From assembly GCA_018296165.2 (NCBI GenBank), contig JACKQL020000015.1:682001-746000 (forward strand): a DNA stretch of 64,000 nucleotides, read 5' to 3'. The translations under genes were made by a program, and so were the position numbers. The DNA comes from Termitomyces sp. T153. Lineage: Eukaryota > Basidiomycota > Agaricomycetes > Agaricales > Lyophyllaceae. Positions within the stretch are counted from its first letter, which is position 1, and each line of letters starts with the position of its first letter. The notes beneath the pieces are model-generated. The model was not told the DNA's origin and did no database searches. It worked only from the letters and a program-made list of their open reading frames with translations. Below are positions 22,657 through 33,616 of this stretch, piece by piece.

Positions 22657-24784
22657 ACATGACATCATCGACAAAGCTGGATGAAAGTTTGGATCTGCTG
22701 CTGGGGTCAATAACGTGAAGGAGAGGGGCATTGTAAAATGCATAAAAGAGCATGGAAAGAGGACATCCTTGGGTAGTCCAATTATTGACAGAGAACCAAT
22801 CTGAGCAGTAGTCGTTGAACTTCAGCTTGGTCTGGCAGTTTGAGAGCGTCCTCTCTGCAAGGCAGATAAAGGCTGAGAGGACTCCAAGTTCCTTCATATT
22901 GTGCAGGAGTCTATCCCTTACTATACTAGAGAAGGCTCCCTAGACATCCAGAAAGAGTGCCATGGCCACTTTACCAGTGTGCCAGGCATCCTTGATCCTT
23001 GAGATCACCAGATGCATGGCGTCCAAGGTGTTGTGACTGGGTTGCCCACCAAACTGGCTGGCTGGTAGCAGGTTGTGTGCTTTTGCAATGTGCAAAAGGT
23101 CAGAGTTGCCACCAGGGTGGATAAGAGCTTTCCTATTGTGTTAAGGAGGCCGATGGGGTGATAGGCTTTGGCAACATTGTAAGCCAGTTTGCCTGGCTTG
23201 CAGAGGACTAAGGTGGTGGACTCCAGCTAGCTGGAGTGGTAGACATTGAGGTTGAAGACGGCTCAAAAGATGTAGTAGAGGTGATCAATGAGGATGTCAG
23301 CACATTGCTTCAGTACCATGTTAGGGATGCCATCTGGGCCAGGGGTCTTGAACAGGAGTAAGTTTGCTATGGCCACAGCTATACGTCCTCTGGTGAACAG
23401 AGGAGAGTCCGGCAATGGCTGTGGGTAGACAAAGGGGAGGATTGGGGAGTAGGGGGGAGGAGGGGAAAAGAAGGAGTCTGCCAGCACACTAGCCTTGTCA
23501 GCATTGGAGGAGAGTGTCCTTGAGACACCATTGGCATCAATTTTTAAGTTGGGGACCCTGTCACAGGCAAAGTCTGTTGGTTCTTTGACCACATACTTGT
23601 TTGCCAGATAGATCTGGCATGCATCAATATTCTCAAGCTACTCATGCCAGTGGTCCTCCTTCACCTTGCAAATGGCTGTGTCCATCTTGCAGGTGAGCCA
23701 AGCTGCCTTGGCAGCTGCAGAATGGTCCAGGAAGTCACGGAATTTAAAAGCTAGGTTGCATGCCTGACATCTCTAGGCCTTGAGCTGTTTGAGGTTGTCA
23801 TTCCACCACTGCTTGGTGTGGGGGCACAGTTTGTGCAGTGGGACTATTTCATCCCTAGCAATCATCTCCTGGATGATCATGGTGAGGTCATTGACCTTTG
23901 TATTGAACTCCCCCTCAGATTGAATGGGTCCAGCTGGAGAACAGATCTGCAGTTGCTCCTTCAGAGCATTGGAAAAGGTGTTCCAGTCAACTGACCAGAA
24001 GTCCCTTGATGGGGGAGAAGAGGAGTGTGGAATGGGGAGTTCCACTTCAGTGACAATGGGGAGGTGGTCAGCATGGGAAGGGCATAGAGATGTGTTTACA
24101 TCACAGGAGATAATGGGGTCTACAGCAGAGTGGGACCTCCAGACATTGTTTAGGTGGGTCCAACAATTGGTCATTGTCTGCAGCATTGGTATGCCTGGTG
24201 GGAGCATGAGCTCCATGTCATAGTCCAAGAGCAGGTCTAGCAAAGGCTGGATAAACTCCCTTGAGGAGTTGAGGTGATGATTGTCTTCAGATTCTTATAG
24301 AGGGTGGTGGCGGTTGAAATTATCTAGCCAGATCATATGATCTGACATGGATGGATGGGCGAGATGGAGAGAAGAAGAAAGAAAGGAAGAGAGAGAGTGG
24401 ATCACCTTGTTATGTGTGCAGGCATTGTAAACATTGATGATTGATGTAAATCTGAATTCGCCAGCGAATTGGACTGCCGAGATATCTGTCGAGGGTGCTG
24501 TTAGTTGTGAGTAAGTGTCTGTAGAGATGTTAGTATTGATAAGGAGTATGGAGCAGGAGCTCCCATCATGTTTGTGGTCGGAGGGGTATAATACTCACCA
24601 AACTATTTGCCTTGGTGTTGCTTAGGTGATTGAGGAATGGCTTCTGGAGAGCAAGCACATCCCAATCCTTAGGGCTTGCTGTAGCTAGTAGCTTGGCTTG
24701 TGCAATGTTTGACTTGCAAAGGTTTTGTTGCCAGATGCAGAGTTTCCTGGGTGCCTTAGAAGAGCGACAGTTCATCAGTTAAAG

Positions 24785-26026
24785 GAGGTGGGGGTGTTGT
24801 TACTCCATCTAGACCTCTGGTTCTCAGATTGAGAGGTGAAGCCAAAGTCCCCTAGGCTGCCAAGTCAACTGGGGCCTCTGGAGCTGGAGGTTGACTGGTG
24901 TCGGGTGGCACATGGCTGGGAGGTGGCCAGGACCTGGTGAGCTGCAGATGTATTTGCAGCCATAAGTGCAGTCGCAATCATAGTTGCAGTTGCAGTTGCA
25001 GTTGTAGTTGCAGTTGTGGTTAACAATGGTCCAGCTGGAAGGGGCGCCAAGGGGGTTGGTGTCACTCAAGGTGGAGCCAGCTGGCAAGCAGGTGCTGATA
25101 CCCAGGAAGCAGGATCATCAGTCAGGAAGAACAGCATGCAGTTTTTAGGAAAGCAGGAGTCAAGATCTTTGCACTGTTTTCTGAAGGTGGGGCAGTTGTG
25201 GTCTGAGCTGGCATGAGATGAGTCAGTACCACAGGAGATGCATCTGTGCATTACTGCTGTGCAGGTTGCAGCTGTGTGGCCAGAGCTCAAGCAGTTAGCA
25301 CAGGCACCCTCAGCTTTGCAGTCCCTCCCAATGTGGCTATAGTGTTGGCAGTTATTGCATTGGGTTGGTTCGTAGATGTCCTTCTAAATTGTTATCTGTT
25401 GTCCTCCTATGAATATATGCTTTTTGATTAGGTCATTGGTGGTGTGTGGGTCATTGCAGGTGATTTTGAGGGAGGCAACAGATTGGTTTGGGGCACAAAG
25501 GTTGGAGTGCTTGAGCCAGAGTGCCGAAGTGATGGAGTCAACCCACAAGCCATTCTCCAACTTGATCGTGTGGAGGCAGGATACGTTGTCAGGGTTGAAG
25601 GAACCAGCGCATGGTACAAACCTAGCTATGAGGCTGAAGGACTTCTCAACAATCTGCATGTTTTCACTGAAAAGTTCTTTGAAGAGGTGCCACTCTGAGG
25701 ATGTGTAGTTGTGGAACCTACATGCAGAGTCAGCAGTATCAAGTTTGGCAAGGTATGCACTGCCTCCAATTGCTTTTAGCCCAATGACTCGAGTGCTGAG
25801 TGTGATGAAGTCGACTTCCCCATCCTCCTGGCAGAGAGTCGTGGCATTGATGTTGAGCCATCCCAAGAGCTTGTTGAGTTTGTCATGAAGTGTTGAGGAG
25901 CTGGTGGTGGTGAAGTTCTTGGGAGTGTTGTTGTTGTGGGAGTCAAAGCAAATGAGCACAGTTCAGGCATCATGGAGCTGGTGCTGCTGAACACTAATCA
26001 AGTCTTGTGGGGTGAGGTTGTTGCTG
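24785..26026 (-). pseudogene. LINE ORF1 (gag-like, CCHC zinc knuckles), interrupted
   Basis: The minus-strand frame at 25959-25384 is a nucleic-acid-binding gag-like domain, followed at 25290-25066 by a Cys/His segment (GHTAATC…, CISCGTDSSH…C) resembling the zinc knuckles of LINE ORF1 proteins. Its N-terminal continuation should lie directly upstream (higher coordinates), but at 26027 the sequence flips into an inverted copy of the ORF1 5' part. The normal N-terminal segment is found at 27035-26481, ending at a TAG. ORF1 is therefore split and cannot be translated as one protein. The likely role was RNA binding for the retrotransposition particle. Confidence 0.65.
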
Positions 26027-27050
26027 TCCCTGGCCCAGCCAATGTCCTCCATCACAAAGGCTTTGTCAAGGCCACCCACCAGCAGTCCCAGCCCTGGCAG
26101 GACCCCAGAAAGCTCATGCCCACTCCTGACCCACTCTGACCTGAAGTCCCTTATAGCAACAGACTCTGGCCCAATCAAGTTGGTACCCAACACGCGCAAA
26201 TGGCTTGAGTCAAAAGGATGGATCCTGGCTAGTGACCTGTATGACCTTACATGCCTCATCACCATCCTAGCCACAGCTGCCCTCACCTTGAAGCAACTTG
26301 AACTGAAAAACGCTGTGATTGCAGTCGCCTTCCTGCTTGAAACTGACATCACTGACCATGTCTCAAATGCCCTAGCCGAAGTGGTTGCCAGGAAAACAGT
26401 GGACAGGATTGGTGGGTTGGTAGAGAAGCTCGGCTTCATGGCTGACTTTCTTGCCACCAACAATGCTAAATGCACCGAGTCTAGGCAGGACTTTGAGTGG
26501 TGGCAGGAGTGGGGCTTGTGAGTTTGGATGCCAACATGTCCAGTGAGGATGACACTCCTGCCAAGGTATTGGAGGTTGCCTTGAGCATGAGGGTCAACTC
26601 AGCGCATTTGGCATTGTTGGTGGCAAGAAAGTCGGCCATGGAGCCGAGCTTCTCTACCAACCCACCAATCCTGTCCACTGTTTTCCTGGCAACCACTTCG
26701 GCTAGGGTGTTTGAGACATGGTCAGTGATGTCAGTTTCAAGCAGGAAGGCGACTGCAATCACAGCGTTTTTCAGTTCAAGTTGCTTCAAGGTGAGGGCAG
26801 CTGTGGCTAGGATGGTGATGAGGCATGTAAGGTCATACAGGTCACCAGCCAGGATCCATCCTTTTGACTCAAGCCATTTGCGCGTGTTGGGTACTGACTT
26901 GATTGGGCCAGAGTCTGTTGCTATAAGGGACTTCAGGTCAGAGTGGGTCGGGAGTGGGCATGAGCTTTCTGGGGTCCTGCCAGGGCTGGGACTGCTGGTG
27001 GGTGGCCTTGACAAAGCCTTTGTGATGGAGGACATTGGCTGGGCCAGGGA
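26027..27050. repeat. Inverted duplication (454-bp arms) of LINE ORF1 5' sequence
   Basis: Plus-strand arm 26027-26480 and minus-strand arm 27050-26597 are both 454 bp, align without gaps and differ at about ten sites by eye. The spacer (26481-26596) is 116 bp and continues the minus-strand ORF1 up to a stop. Both arms encode the same ORF1 N-terminal region (MSSITKALSRPPTSS…). The arms could fold into a large hairpin in DNA or transcript. A 5' inversion by twin priming, or insertion of one copy beside another, could produce it. Confidence 0.85.
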
Positions 27051-27296
27051 GAGAGAAAAAGAGAAGCAGTGGAGCTTGAGAGCTGAGAGTACCTAGAGGC
27101 TTGATAAGTCTGCTAGGTGAAATGGACTTGTTATATGCTAACTATGAACTCAGAACTACCAGGACTCTGAATGGGATGATGGGAGTAAGAGATCAAGAAG
27201 CCTTTTTCCACCTCCCCTTTAATGTGTAGTATTTTGACATACTAGATAGAAAAAGTTGCAGATCACCTGGTCAGCTACTGAAATGGGGTAGATGCC
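27051..27296. other. Junction between LINE and chromovirus fragment
   Basis: Non-coding, low in CpG. On the minus strand a purine-rich tract (about 27225-27200, AAAGGGGAGGTGGAAAAAGG) lies downstream of the chromodomain stop, where a polypurine tract and 3' LTR would be expected. I could not define an LTR. Confidence 0.3.
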
Positions 27297-27808
27297 TCAA
27301 ATTGCTTTTGGTGCACTGGGGTGCCTGCAGTAGCAATCCCAAATCAGGGCTTCTGCATGTACATTGGCCTGTGATTCCCAAGAGATGTTTTCAATGCCAT
27401 ATCCCTTCCATTTCACCCTGAACTGTAACTTCTCCCAGAGTATCCTGCTATCCAAAATTTCCTCCACCTCATACTCTTCCTCCTCATTAATCAGGATTGG
27501 TGGTAGAGCTGGCAACAGCTGACAACATTGAAGACTAGATGCAGTTCATGCAGGCCTGCCAGGAGCTTGAGTTGGTATGCTAAAAGCCCTACCTTCTTCT
27601 CTACTGTGAAAGGCCCAAGGTGAGAATGTAACAGCTTTTGTGATGGCCTCATTGTCTTTATGTCTGAGCTGTCCAAGTACACATGGTTCCCAGGCCTATA
27701 TACAGGGGCTGGCATCTGCTGGCAGTCATAGTACCATGCCATGTCATTCTTTGCCTTCATCAATGCTGCTTTTGCCTCTGTCAGGTTCTGCTTACCATAG
27801 GGGCTCAC
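27297..27808 (-). pseudogene. Ty3/Gypsy chromovirus fragment: integrase C-terminus and chromodomain
   Basis: The first frame (27808-27491) has the GPY/F-type module of a Ty3/Gypsy integrase (LLHSHLGPFTVEKKVG…). A second frame (27515-27297) carries a chromodomain (EEYEVEEILDSRILWEKLQF followed by RVKWKGYG and SWESQ) and then a stop. Chromodomains at the integrase end direct these elements to heterochromatin. Only the last about 170 residues of pol are present; upstream the sequence passes directly into an about 0.8-kb repeat. The two parts are in different frames, so a shift near 27500 is also present. This is a different element from the full-length one at 34945-40206, which lies on the other strand. 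Confidence 0.75.
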
Positions 27809-27813
27809 CTTAA

Positions 27814-28683
27814 CTAGGTGAGTCCTTACAAGGCAGATACAATGTCCTGCACTTATAACCTAGCATTCCAGGGAGGTCTGGGCATTGGGTACTTGCAAGG
27901 GATGAGCCAAGGAGGTAGTCTGAGCAAGTTGAGGGTGGTCCAGGGAAGTCTAAGATGAGGTACAACAGAGGCTAGGCTTGGGGATGCTTCAGGTACAAGT
28001 CCAGAAGTGAGTACTGAATATACAGGGCAATCAGAGGTCACACAAGCAATGGGAGTAGGATTGGAGAGTTAATGGGGGATCAGGGGTAATTTGATGGGTT
28101 CCAGGGTTGGTTGTAGAGCAAGTCCAGAATTAAATAAGGTTGCACAGAGTCATGTAGTTGTGAATAGAGTTATAAACAGAGATTGTAATGGCATTAGGCT
28201 TGAAGGGAATTTGGGCAATCATTAGAGGGAGTGGAGGCAGATGAGACAAGATGGAGTTGAGGCAAGAATGAGAGAGATTGAGAGAGATATGAGGCAATAA
28301 TGAGGCAAAGATAGAGATTGAGATCAAAGTGGGAGACAGAGATAAAACTGAGAGACTGAGATAAGACTGGGAGACATGATGAAGACAAAATGTAACAAGA
28401 AACACAAAACACAGGTAATTAAGTAAAGCAATATCAAGGCTAGAGTAATGGATACTACTCTACAACTTATATACTAACTACTGGAACTCTGCTGGAGATA
28501 GAGGGTCTGATGGCAGGGCTTGTTGGAGCTGAGTAGAGGTGATGGGTGTTGGTTATGATTAGTGAGCAAGCCATAGTGATATACTGATGGGATCTGATAG
28601 GAACACAGGCTGCCCCAGGGTAGTTGTGATGTTCTGGACTTGGTTAGGTAAGTCATGGTAACAAGTCAGTGACATATGCCAGG
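27814..28683 (-). repeat. Long direct repeat, probable LTR (copy 1)
   Basis: Aligns along its whole length, with divergence, to 31865-32643 in the same orientation. Shared landmarks include CAATGTCCT…CTTATAACCTAGCA near the start, CTTATATACTAA near the middle and TGCCAGGA at the end. Two diverged direct copies about 3.2 kb apart suggest the LTRs of one retroelement, or two solo LTRs of a family. It abuts the chromovirus integrase fragment. Exact TG…CA ends and a target duplication could not be fixed. Confidence 0.55.
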
Positions 28684-28739
28684 ATCAGGAACAATATTAG
28701 GGGATTTCAGGAGCTCAGGAGGGGAAGGGGACGTATTAG

Positions 28740-28942
28740 TGTAATGTTTCTGTTATGGTTCACACAACTTACTGTTCACACCCTGTAAATCAGAACCAGT
28801 CAATTGGTCTAGTCTACAAAGTATGAAGTAAAATGCTGCCTTATGTAATTACAATACAAGTATTTAAGGGTAGCATCATGTGATGCTACTATATAATAAA
28901 TTGACTGGGTATGATACAAGGAGTAATGAGCACTCTGTTACA
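28740..28942 (-). repeat. 203-bp LTR with adjoining polypurine tract
   Basis: On the minus strand the segment starts TGTAACAG and ends ACATTACA, giving TG…CA termini with a short inverted repeat. Immediately upstream (28953-28943) is AAAGGGGGGGA, a classic polypurine tract, so this looks like the 3' LTR of a minus-strand retroelement whose body lies at higher coordinates. I found no matching 5' LTR in the window. The element is therefore truncated or broken up by the other insertions. Confidence 0.6.
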
Positions 28943-28953
28943 TCCCCCCCTTT

Positions 28954-31864
28954 GGAATCCATCAATGGACTCACAGAAAATCAAAGTAAAAACAAAGGGG
29001 GTGGGATATAGCATCCCACATAAGAGTCTCACTAGAATTCAATCATGAATCCCTACATTATAGAAGTGGTAGGATCAAATGATTCTACTTGATAAGCTGG
29101 ACATAGTACCATCCCAGTGTGCTGTGCAACTGTGCTGAGTGCTCAATGGGGACTCAGTGAGCTCACATTTGTTCTTCAATATTTGCTGGTGAATTCAAAT
29201 AGTAGTTCACCTGGCTTGTTCATCCATCTTTGAAGCTGCTGCTTCCTTGTTGCTCACAATGTCTGCCTAGCACTCCAATACAGCATTAGCCATATCAATG
29301 GAGCCACTTTATCCAGCCTCAGGAGCAGTTGGGGTAGCTATGTTAGTTGCTACAGCTGCATTTGAGGGGCTGGGAACAACTTGTGGAGTTGTCACCAGTT
29401 GGGAATTTGTGGGTGCCAAAGAGTTGTCAGCATAGTCTAGTTCCATAAACTCCTTTACAGGTGTATTCTGAGAGGATGCACTAGAGCTTGTGGCAGGGTC
29501 CATAGTGGCTGAAGCCACTGATGAAGAGGGCCTCTCCTTGGTTGGAGCTGCACTTATGGGAGGATCTATGGAAGATGGCTCCTCTGTTTGTGCAAGAGTG
29601 GCTCCCACCACCTCCACAGGTTGGTGCAAGAGGTGAGTGAAGATACCAGACTCACTGTAGTGCAGCCATTTGGCTGCGCTGAGTGGAGAGTGGCCTCTAC
29701 TCTCATAGAGTTGGAGGAGCATTCAGAAGTGCTTCCGATTATCAGCAGTGGGGCATATCACTCATTGTACCGCTCCAACACAGGGGGCACACCAATGGTT
29801 TAGAGTCAGCAATGGCATTTGTTTTTGACTCTTGTGAACAGGTTTATGTGCAGTGTGCTCCCTGACTGGTAGTGATCAAGGAAGCATACACCATAAGTAT
29901 ATGCATGATTCACTCAGGTGGGAGGCACACAGTTTGCCAGGAAGTGACATATCACCTCCATCTCACTGAGATTGTTGATTTGTATAGGCAGCACTTGTGG
30001 TCTATGCAGAGGGAATGTGTAGGGGGTGAAAAGATTAAACTCCCCTACATAGTTCCAGTTATCATCCACTGCATCTTGATAGAGACAAGATTGAGCCATC
30101 ATCATAGCAAACAGCCTCATATAGGCCATTTGTGCATGTGGTGTAGTTGGGGCCAGTGCCCAACCCAGTACATATCCAAAGACTAAGCATTGGTCTATGC
30201 ATAATGAAGCATTGATGGCTACACCTGAATACAGGTTCTGTGAACCTGGGTGGCCATGGTGCAGAATGTACTGCACCCACATGTGAATGTTGAAGTGATG
30301 GCTGATTGTCACTTGATTAAGTCCTGCTCCCCACATGTTGTTATCTGTTTGGCTCAGCATGGCCAACAAACATGAGGGCAACAGGACTGGTAGCCAGTGG
30401 CAGTCCCCTCTGAGCAGAGATGTTTCCAACTCTACAGGGGTCAACTCTATGACCTGCCATATGGTGCAGTCTCTAAAGTCTGGAACTGTGTAGAAAGAGA
30501 TCCAATGGAACTCCTGAAGGAGGAGAGCAGCATGTATCTGCTGGCCTAGGGCCTAGCAAAAACGAGGAGGGGGTCCTCCAGAGTGGTTGGCCCAAAGTGG
30601 TTAGTGTCAGCAGGGGAGTTGGGCATCAGAATGGGCAGGGGATGAGGGAGGTTCTTGGGGAAGGGAGTCAAGGTGCTCTGGAGCCCATGGGTTGTCTTAG
30701 GGGAATTTGGGGAGGTCTGTCTTGGAGAGGGCCATTGTATAGGGCAGGCTTATTGCTGGAGTTGCCAAGCTCATCAATGTAGGAGAGAGTTTGATTGTTG
30801 TTGTTGACATGCAGAAGTGGCCTCTGAGTATGGAGTTCAGGGGCAGTGGGTTGGTCCCAGGTATGGAAGGCACTAGGGATGGTGTTTGCCCAGGGGCAAG
30901 TGGAGAGGGCCAGAGTGTGAGCAGCAGGTTGGTCAAACAGTCCATCTGCAGGGTTGAGGTTTCTCAAGATGTTGGATGTGGTGTTGAGCTCTTTCTGCTG
31001 GCAGGAGATGGGGAGTGGAGCTTTGCTTTGTGCTCCAGCAGGTTCTTTATGTTGTACATATAAGGAGTGGAAGGGGTCCAGAGGATCTTTAAACTGATAG
31101 GAGTTTGGGCTGGTATGGATTTCTTCAACCAGGGCACAGAGCTCGTTCTGGAGGTTGGCATCAATTCCCAAGGTGCCTTGCATAGCTTCAAAGAGGTTCC
31201 CTTGCAGGTAGCATTTGTGAAAGTCAAGGAGATGGTCTGCTCAAACCTCTAGAGTTGCTGGGGTGTCAGAGTAGCCCAAGTTGATGAGGAGGGTGCAAGC
31301 ATGTCTTGCAAACTCTGCAGGGGAGAGGCAGAGAGAGTAGAGGACTTCATTGCACTGCTAAATGTAAGCTTTGACTTGTTACTGTCTGGGAAAAGGAGGA
31401 ATTTGAGTGGAAAATGGCAATCAAGAAGGGGAATAGTTATCTGGATGTTTCAGAGGAGTGGGGGCTGCAGTGGGAACAGGGTACACATAGTAGTGGGTGG
31501 GTGGGAGATAGGCAGGGTTAGGAGGTGCTGGGGGTGCTCCAGAAAATCCTCCAGAGTACATGTGGGAGTAGTTGCCATCAGTGAAGAATGTTGGAGGGTG
31601 GTGCCAGCCCAGAGGTATCCCTTAGCTAATGAAGAGAGCATAGAATGCCTGGTTGGGATCCAGGGTCCAGTGATGAAGAATGTACTGATCCATGGGTGGG
31701 CCTGAATAGAATGGGGCATATTGATTTTCAGGGACTGGCCAACAATCAATGTTAGTTGGGTAGCTGGTGGAATTGTATGTGGGGTTATATGCAGACATTG
31801 AGAATGGAGTAAGGTGGAGTCTTGATATTATGTCAGGTTCTACTGACCACAGGGGCTCAGCTAC
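28954..31864 (-). other. Retroelement interior with unrecognised minus-strand coding remnants
   Basis: Several minus-strand frames follow one another (31945-31622, 31749-31450, 31227-30964, 31183-30668, 30444-29914, 29722-29309) with frame changes, consistent with one decayed gene or two. They are rich in Pro, Thr and Asn. I see no RT, integrase or protease motif, so the unit may be a non-autonomous element, or its pol may be lost. Two of the segments share a phrase (VQYILHHG in one, DQYILHHW in the other), suggesting an internal duplication or related proteins. CpG is almost absent. Confidence 0.35.
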
Positions 31865-32643
31865 ACTAGGCAAGTCCTTACTAGGTGGACACAATGTCCT
31901 GTGCTTATAACCTAGCACTCTAGGGTTGGTGCAGACTATAAGCACTTGCGAGAGGAAGCTAAGAGAAGTGGTCTAAGCAAGTCTGGAGTGGTCTGGAGAA
32001 GTCTAAGACCAAGTATATTTAACATTGGGCTTGGGTGGGTGTCAGAAACAAGTTTGTAGGCATGTATATGGACTGTGGGGTAGGCAGAGGCTTTGTGAGT
32101 GATGGGAGCAGAGCTGGAGTTTGATGGGGGATCAATCAAGACTGATGAGTTCTGGGGCTGAGCATGTGGCAAGGTCCAGAGTTGTAAGAATGTTTGAAGA
32201 TTTATAGCACATGCATGGAATTCATAATGACATCAGAGATGAAAGGAACTTAGGAATGATAAAGGAAACAGAGACAGTCAAGACAAGACAAAGGCAAGAC
32301 AAGACAGAACTGAAAGAAGAAATAGATTGGAGACTAAAAATAGAGACAGAGACAAAACAGGAGAAACACAAGACACAAGTAACCAGTTAATGTAATATTA
32401 AGACTAAGGTAATGAATGTTATTCTATGTCTTATATACTAATTACTGGACCTTCTCTGGAAGTTGAGAACATGATGGCAGTGCTTGTCAGAGCTGCATGG
32501 GGTTGACAGGTGTCAGTTCTGATTGAAGGGCAGGCCACAGTGATATTCTGATGGGGATGCAGTTCATCCTGTAGTTGTCAAGGAACTCTGGAGTGGTTGT
32601 GCAGGTTGCAGGAGTGGTCTAGTGATATACATCTGTGCCAGGA
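31865..32643 (-). repeat. Long direct repeat, probable LTR (copy 2)
   Basis: Diverged copy of 27814-28683 in the same orientation. It is somewhat shorter because of small deletions. If the pair are LTRs, the enclosed 3.2 kb would be the interior of a minus-strand element, but the presence of a different 203-bp LTR inside argues for nesting or solo LTRs. Confidence 0.55.
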
Positions 32644-32649
32644 GAAGTG

Positions 32650-33616
32650 TCAGAGAGGCTCAGGGACTTTGTAAGCAAGAGGGGGAGCTGAGGAGGCCCA
32701 CAGGAGATGTGTTGGGGTTTGCCAGGAGGTTGTTGGGGTTTGCTGAGGAAGTGTCAGAGTTGGCTGGGGCAGGCACCATGGGTCAACAAAGGTTGGGGTA
32801 GGTTGGGGGGAATGTTGGGGAGTGCTCTGGGGAGGCAGAGTGTCCTGGGGCAAGGTCTGGAGGTGTGGGAGTGAATTGTGACAATGATGCTCATAGTTCT
32901 TATCAAACATCGCATACAATTTTTCAAAGTTGATGTCATGGTCAAAAATGACCAGTTTCCACATAACCCACAATATAAGCTCTCCAGGGGACTGAGATCA
33001 ACCAAGATTAATGAGGGAATCCACCACTTTCTCTCTAGCATATTCTCACCACAATGACCAAGTTTTAGCTAAGTGGGGATCTTTGTTGACCTTGCCTTGG
33101 AGCCATGCCAAGTGGGGAGCCATAGCAAGGACAGATTGGAGAATGGAAGAACCCTCAGAGGTGTCTTTGGATTTCTCAGGAGCTCCACAAGCTAGTCCAA
33201 GGTAATGGTAGGCACTATGACATGCTGCATAGTCACATGCTCCAGTCTTGCTTGCAAAGCTTCCCAAGTGGCAGCTTCCACTGCTCTTGTTTGAGACTCC
33301 ATCAATATTATTGCCTCAATCTTCTGGAGGGACCAGGTCCTGAGCATTTCCATCACCTTGTCTTGCCTTCTCAAATCTTGATCCACTGTATAACCTCATT
33401 GATATGATCCTGAGCCTCAGTGGCATTAAAAACTGAGCTCTTTGATGGCTTGGATGAAACTAGCAATGGTTCATTTTCCTTCAACAGTTTTGTCAGTGAG
33501 CTTTTTACATTTTTCTCTGGCTGAATTGTCCCTAGTTCTGTCAGACTCTGGAGTTGGCTCATGATGCCCTGGCTCAGAAAATATGGGGGTCTCAAAATTT
33601 CCAGAACTGCCTCCAT
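32650..33616 (-). pseudogene. Retroelement-associated gag-like protein remnant
   Basis: Three minus-strand frames (33616-33371, 33386-33046 and 33041-32650) read as one decayed protein. A Leu/Lys-rich N-terminus (LTKLLKENEPLL) is followed by WEALQARLEHV, MAPHLAWLQGKVNKDP and ESLYCGLCGNWSFL, then a shift to KLVIFDHDINFEKLYAMFDK and a Pro/Thr-rich tail. I recall similar blocks in repeat-associated proteins of Agaricomycetes, but I cannot assign the element class. Function as a nucleic-acid-packaging protein is only a guess from position and composition. Confidence 0.35.

Larger units (their letters stand above)
19738..24775 (-). pseudogene. LINE ORF2: endonuclease, reverse transcriptase, RNase H (broken)
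   Basis: Endonuclease start near 24775-24570 (LCIWQQNL…, DWDVLALQKP; the usual catalytic QEP reads QKP) and its end near 24045 (SHADHLPIV, the SDH-type motif). RT begins near 23365 (TPGPDGIPNMVLKQ) and has QGCPLS near 22760 and catalytic FVDD near 22670; its frame is interrupted by the 946-bp insertion and resumes at about 21678 with AESLIETH. The RT end (SYKYLGVIFDPKLQW) lies near 21430. RNase H (VYCDGSSYEGGIGASAALFI, later a VHWSPEHTG-type motif) covers about 20830-20340. The terminal C-x2-C…H…C motif (CPHCLGLT…HFMFECP) is near 20040-19960. In-frame stops around 23240-22920 and loss of frame between 24560 and 24245 make the ORF non-functional. Confidence 0.75.
19355..27050 (-). mobile_element. 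Degenerate LINE (non-LTR retrotransposon, Tad1/I-like), minus strand
   Basis: Read on the minus strand, the order is ORF1 with CCHC knuckles, apurinic-type endonuclease, reverse transcriptase, RNase H with a C-terminal Cys/His motif, a 3' region and a 9-A tail (T run 19355-19363 on plus). An RNase H after RT and two ORFs fit the Tad1/I group of fungal LINEs. The element is dead: frames are broken by several stops and shifts, a SINE-like element is inserted in the RT, and ORF1 carries an inverted duplication at its 5' end. The body is very poor in CpG, whereas the last about 400 bp (19380-19760) retain many CpGs. The 5' boundary is placed at the end of the inverted repeat and could lie a little beyond it. 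Confidence 0.8.

Noticed and set aside
26012..26521. Plus-strand 169-codon open frame as a separate gene
   Set aside because: It is the inverted arm of the LINE ORF1 duplication and nearly identical to the minus-strand frame at 26481-27035.
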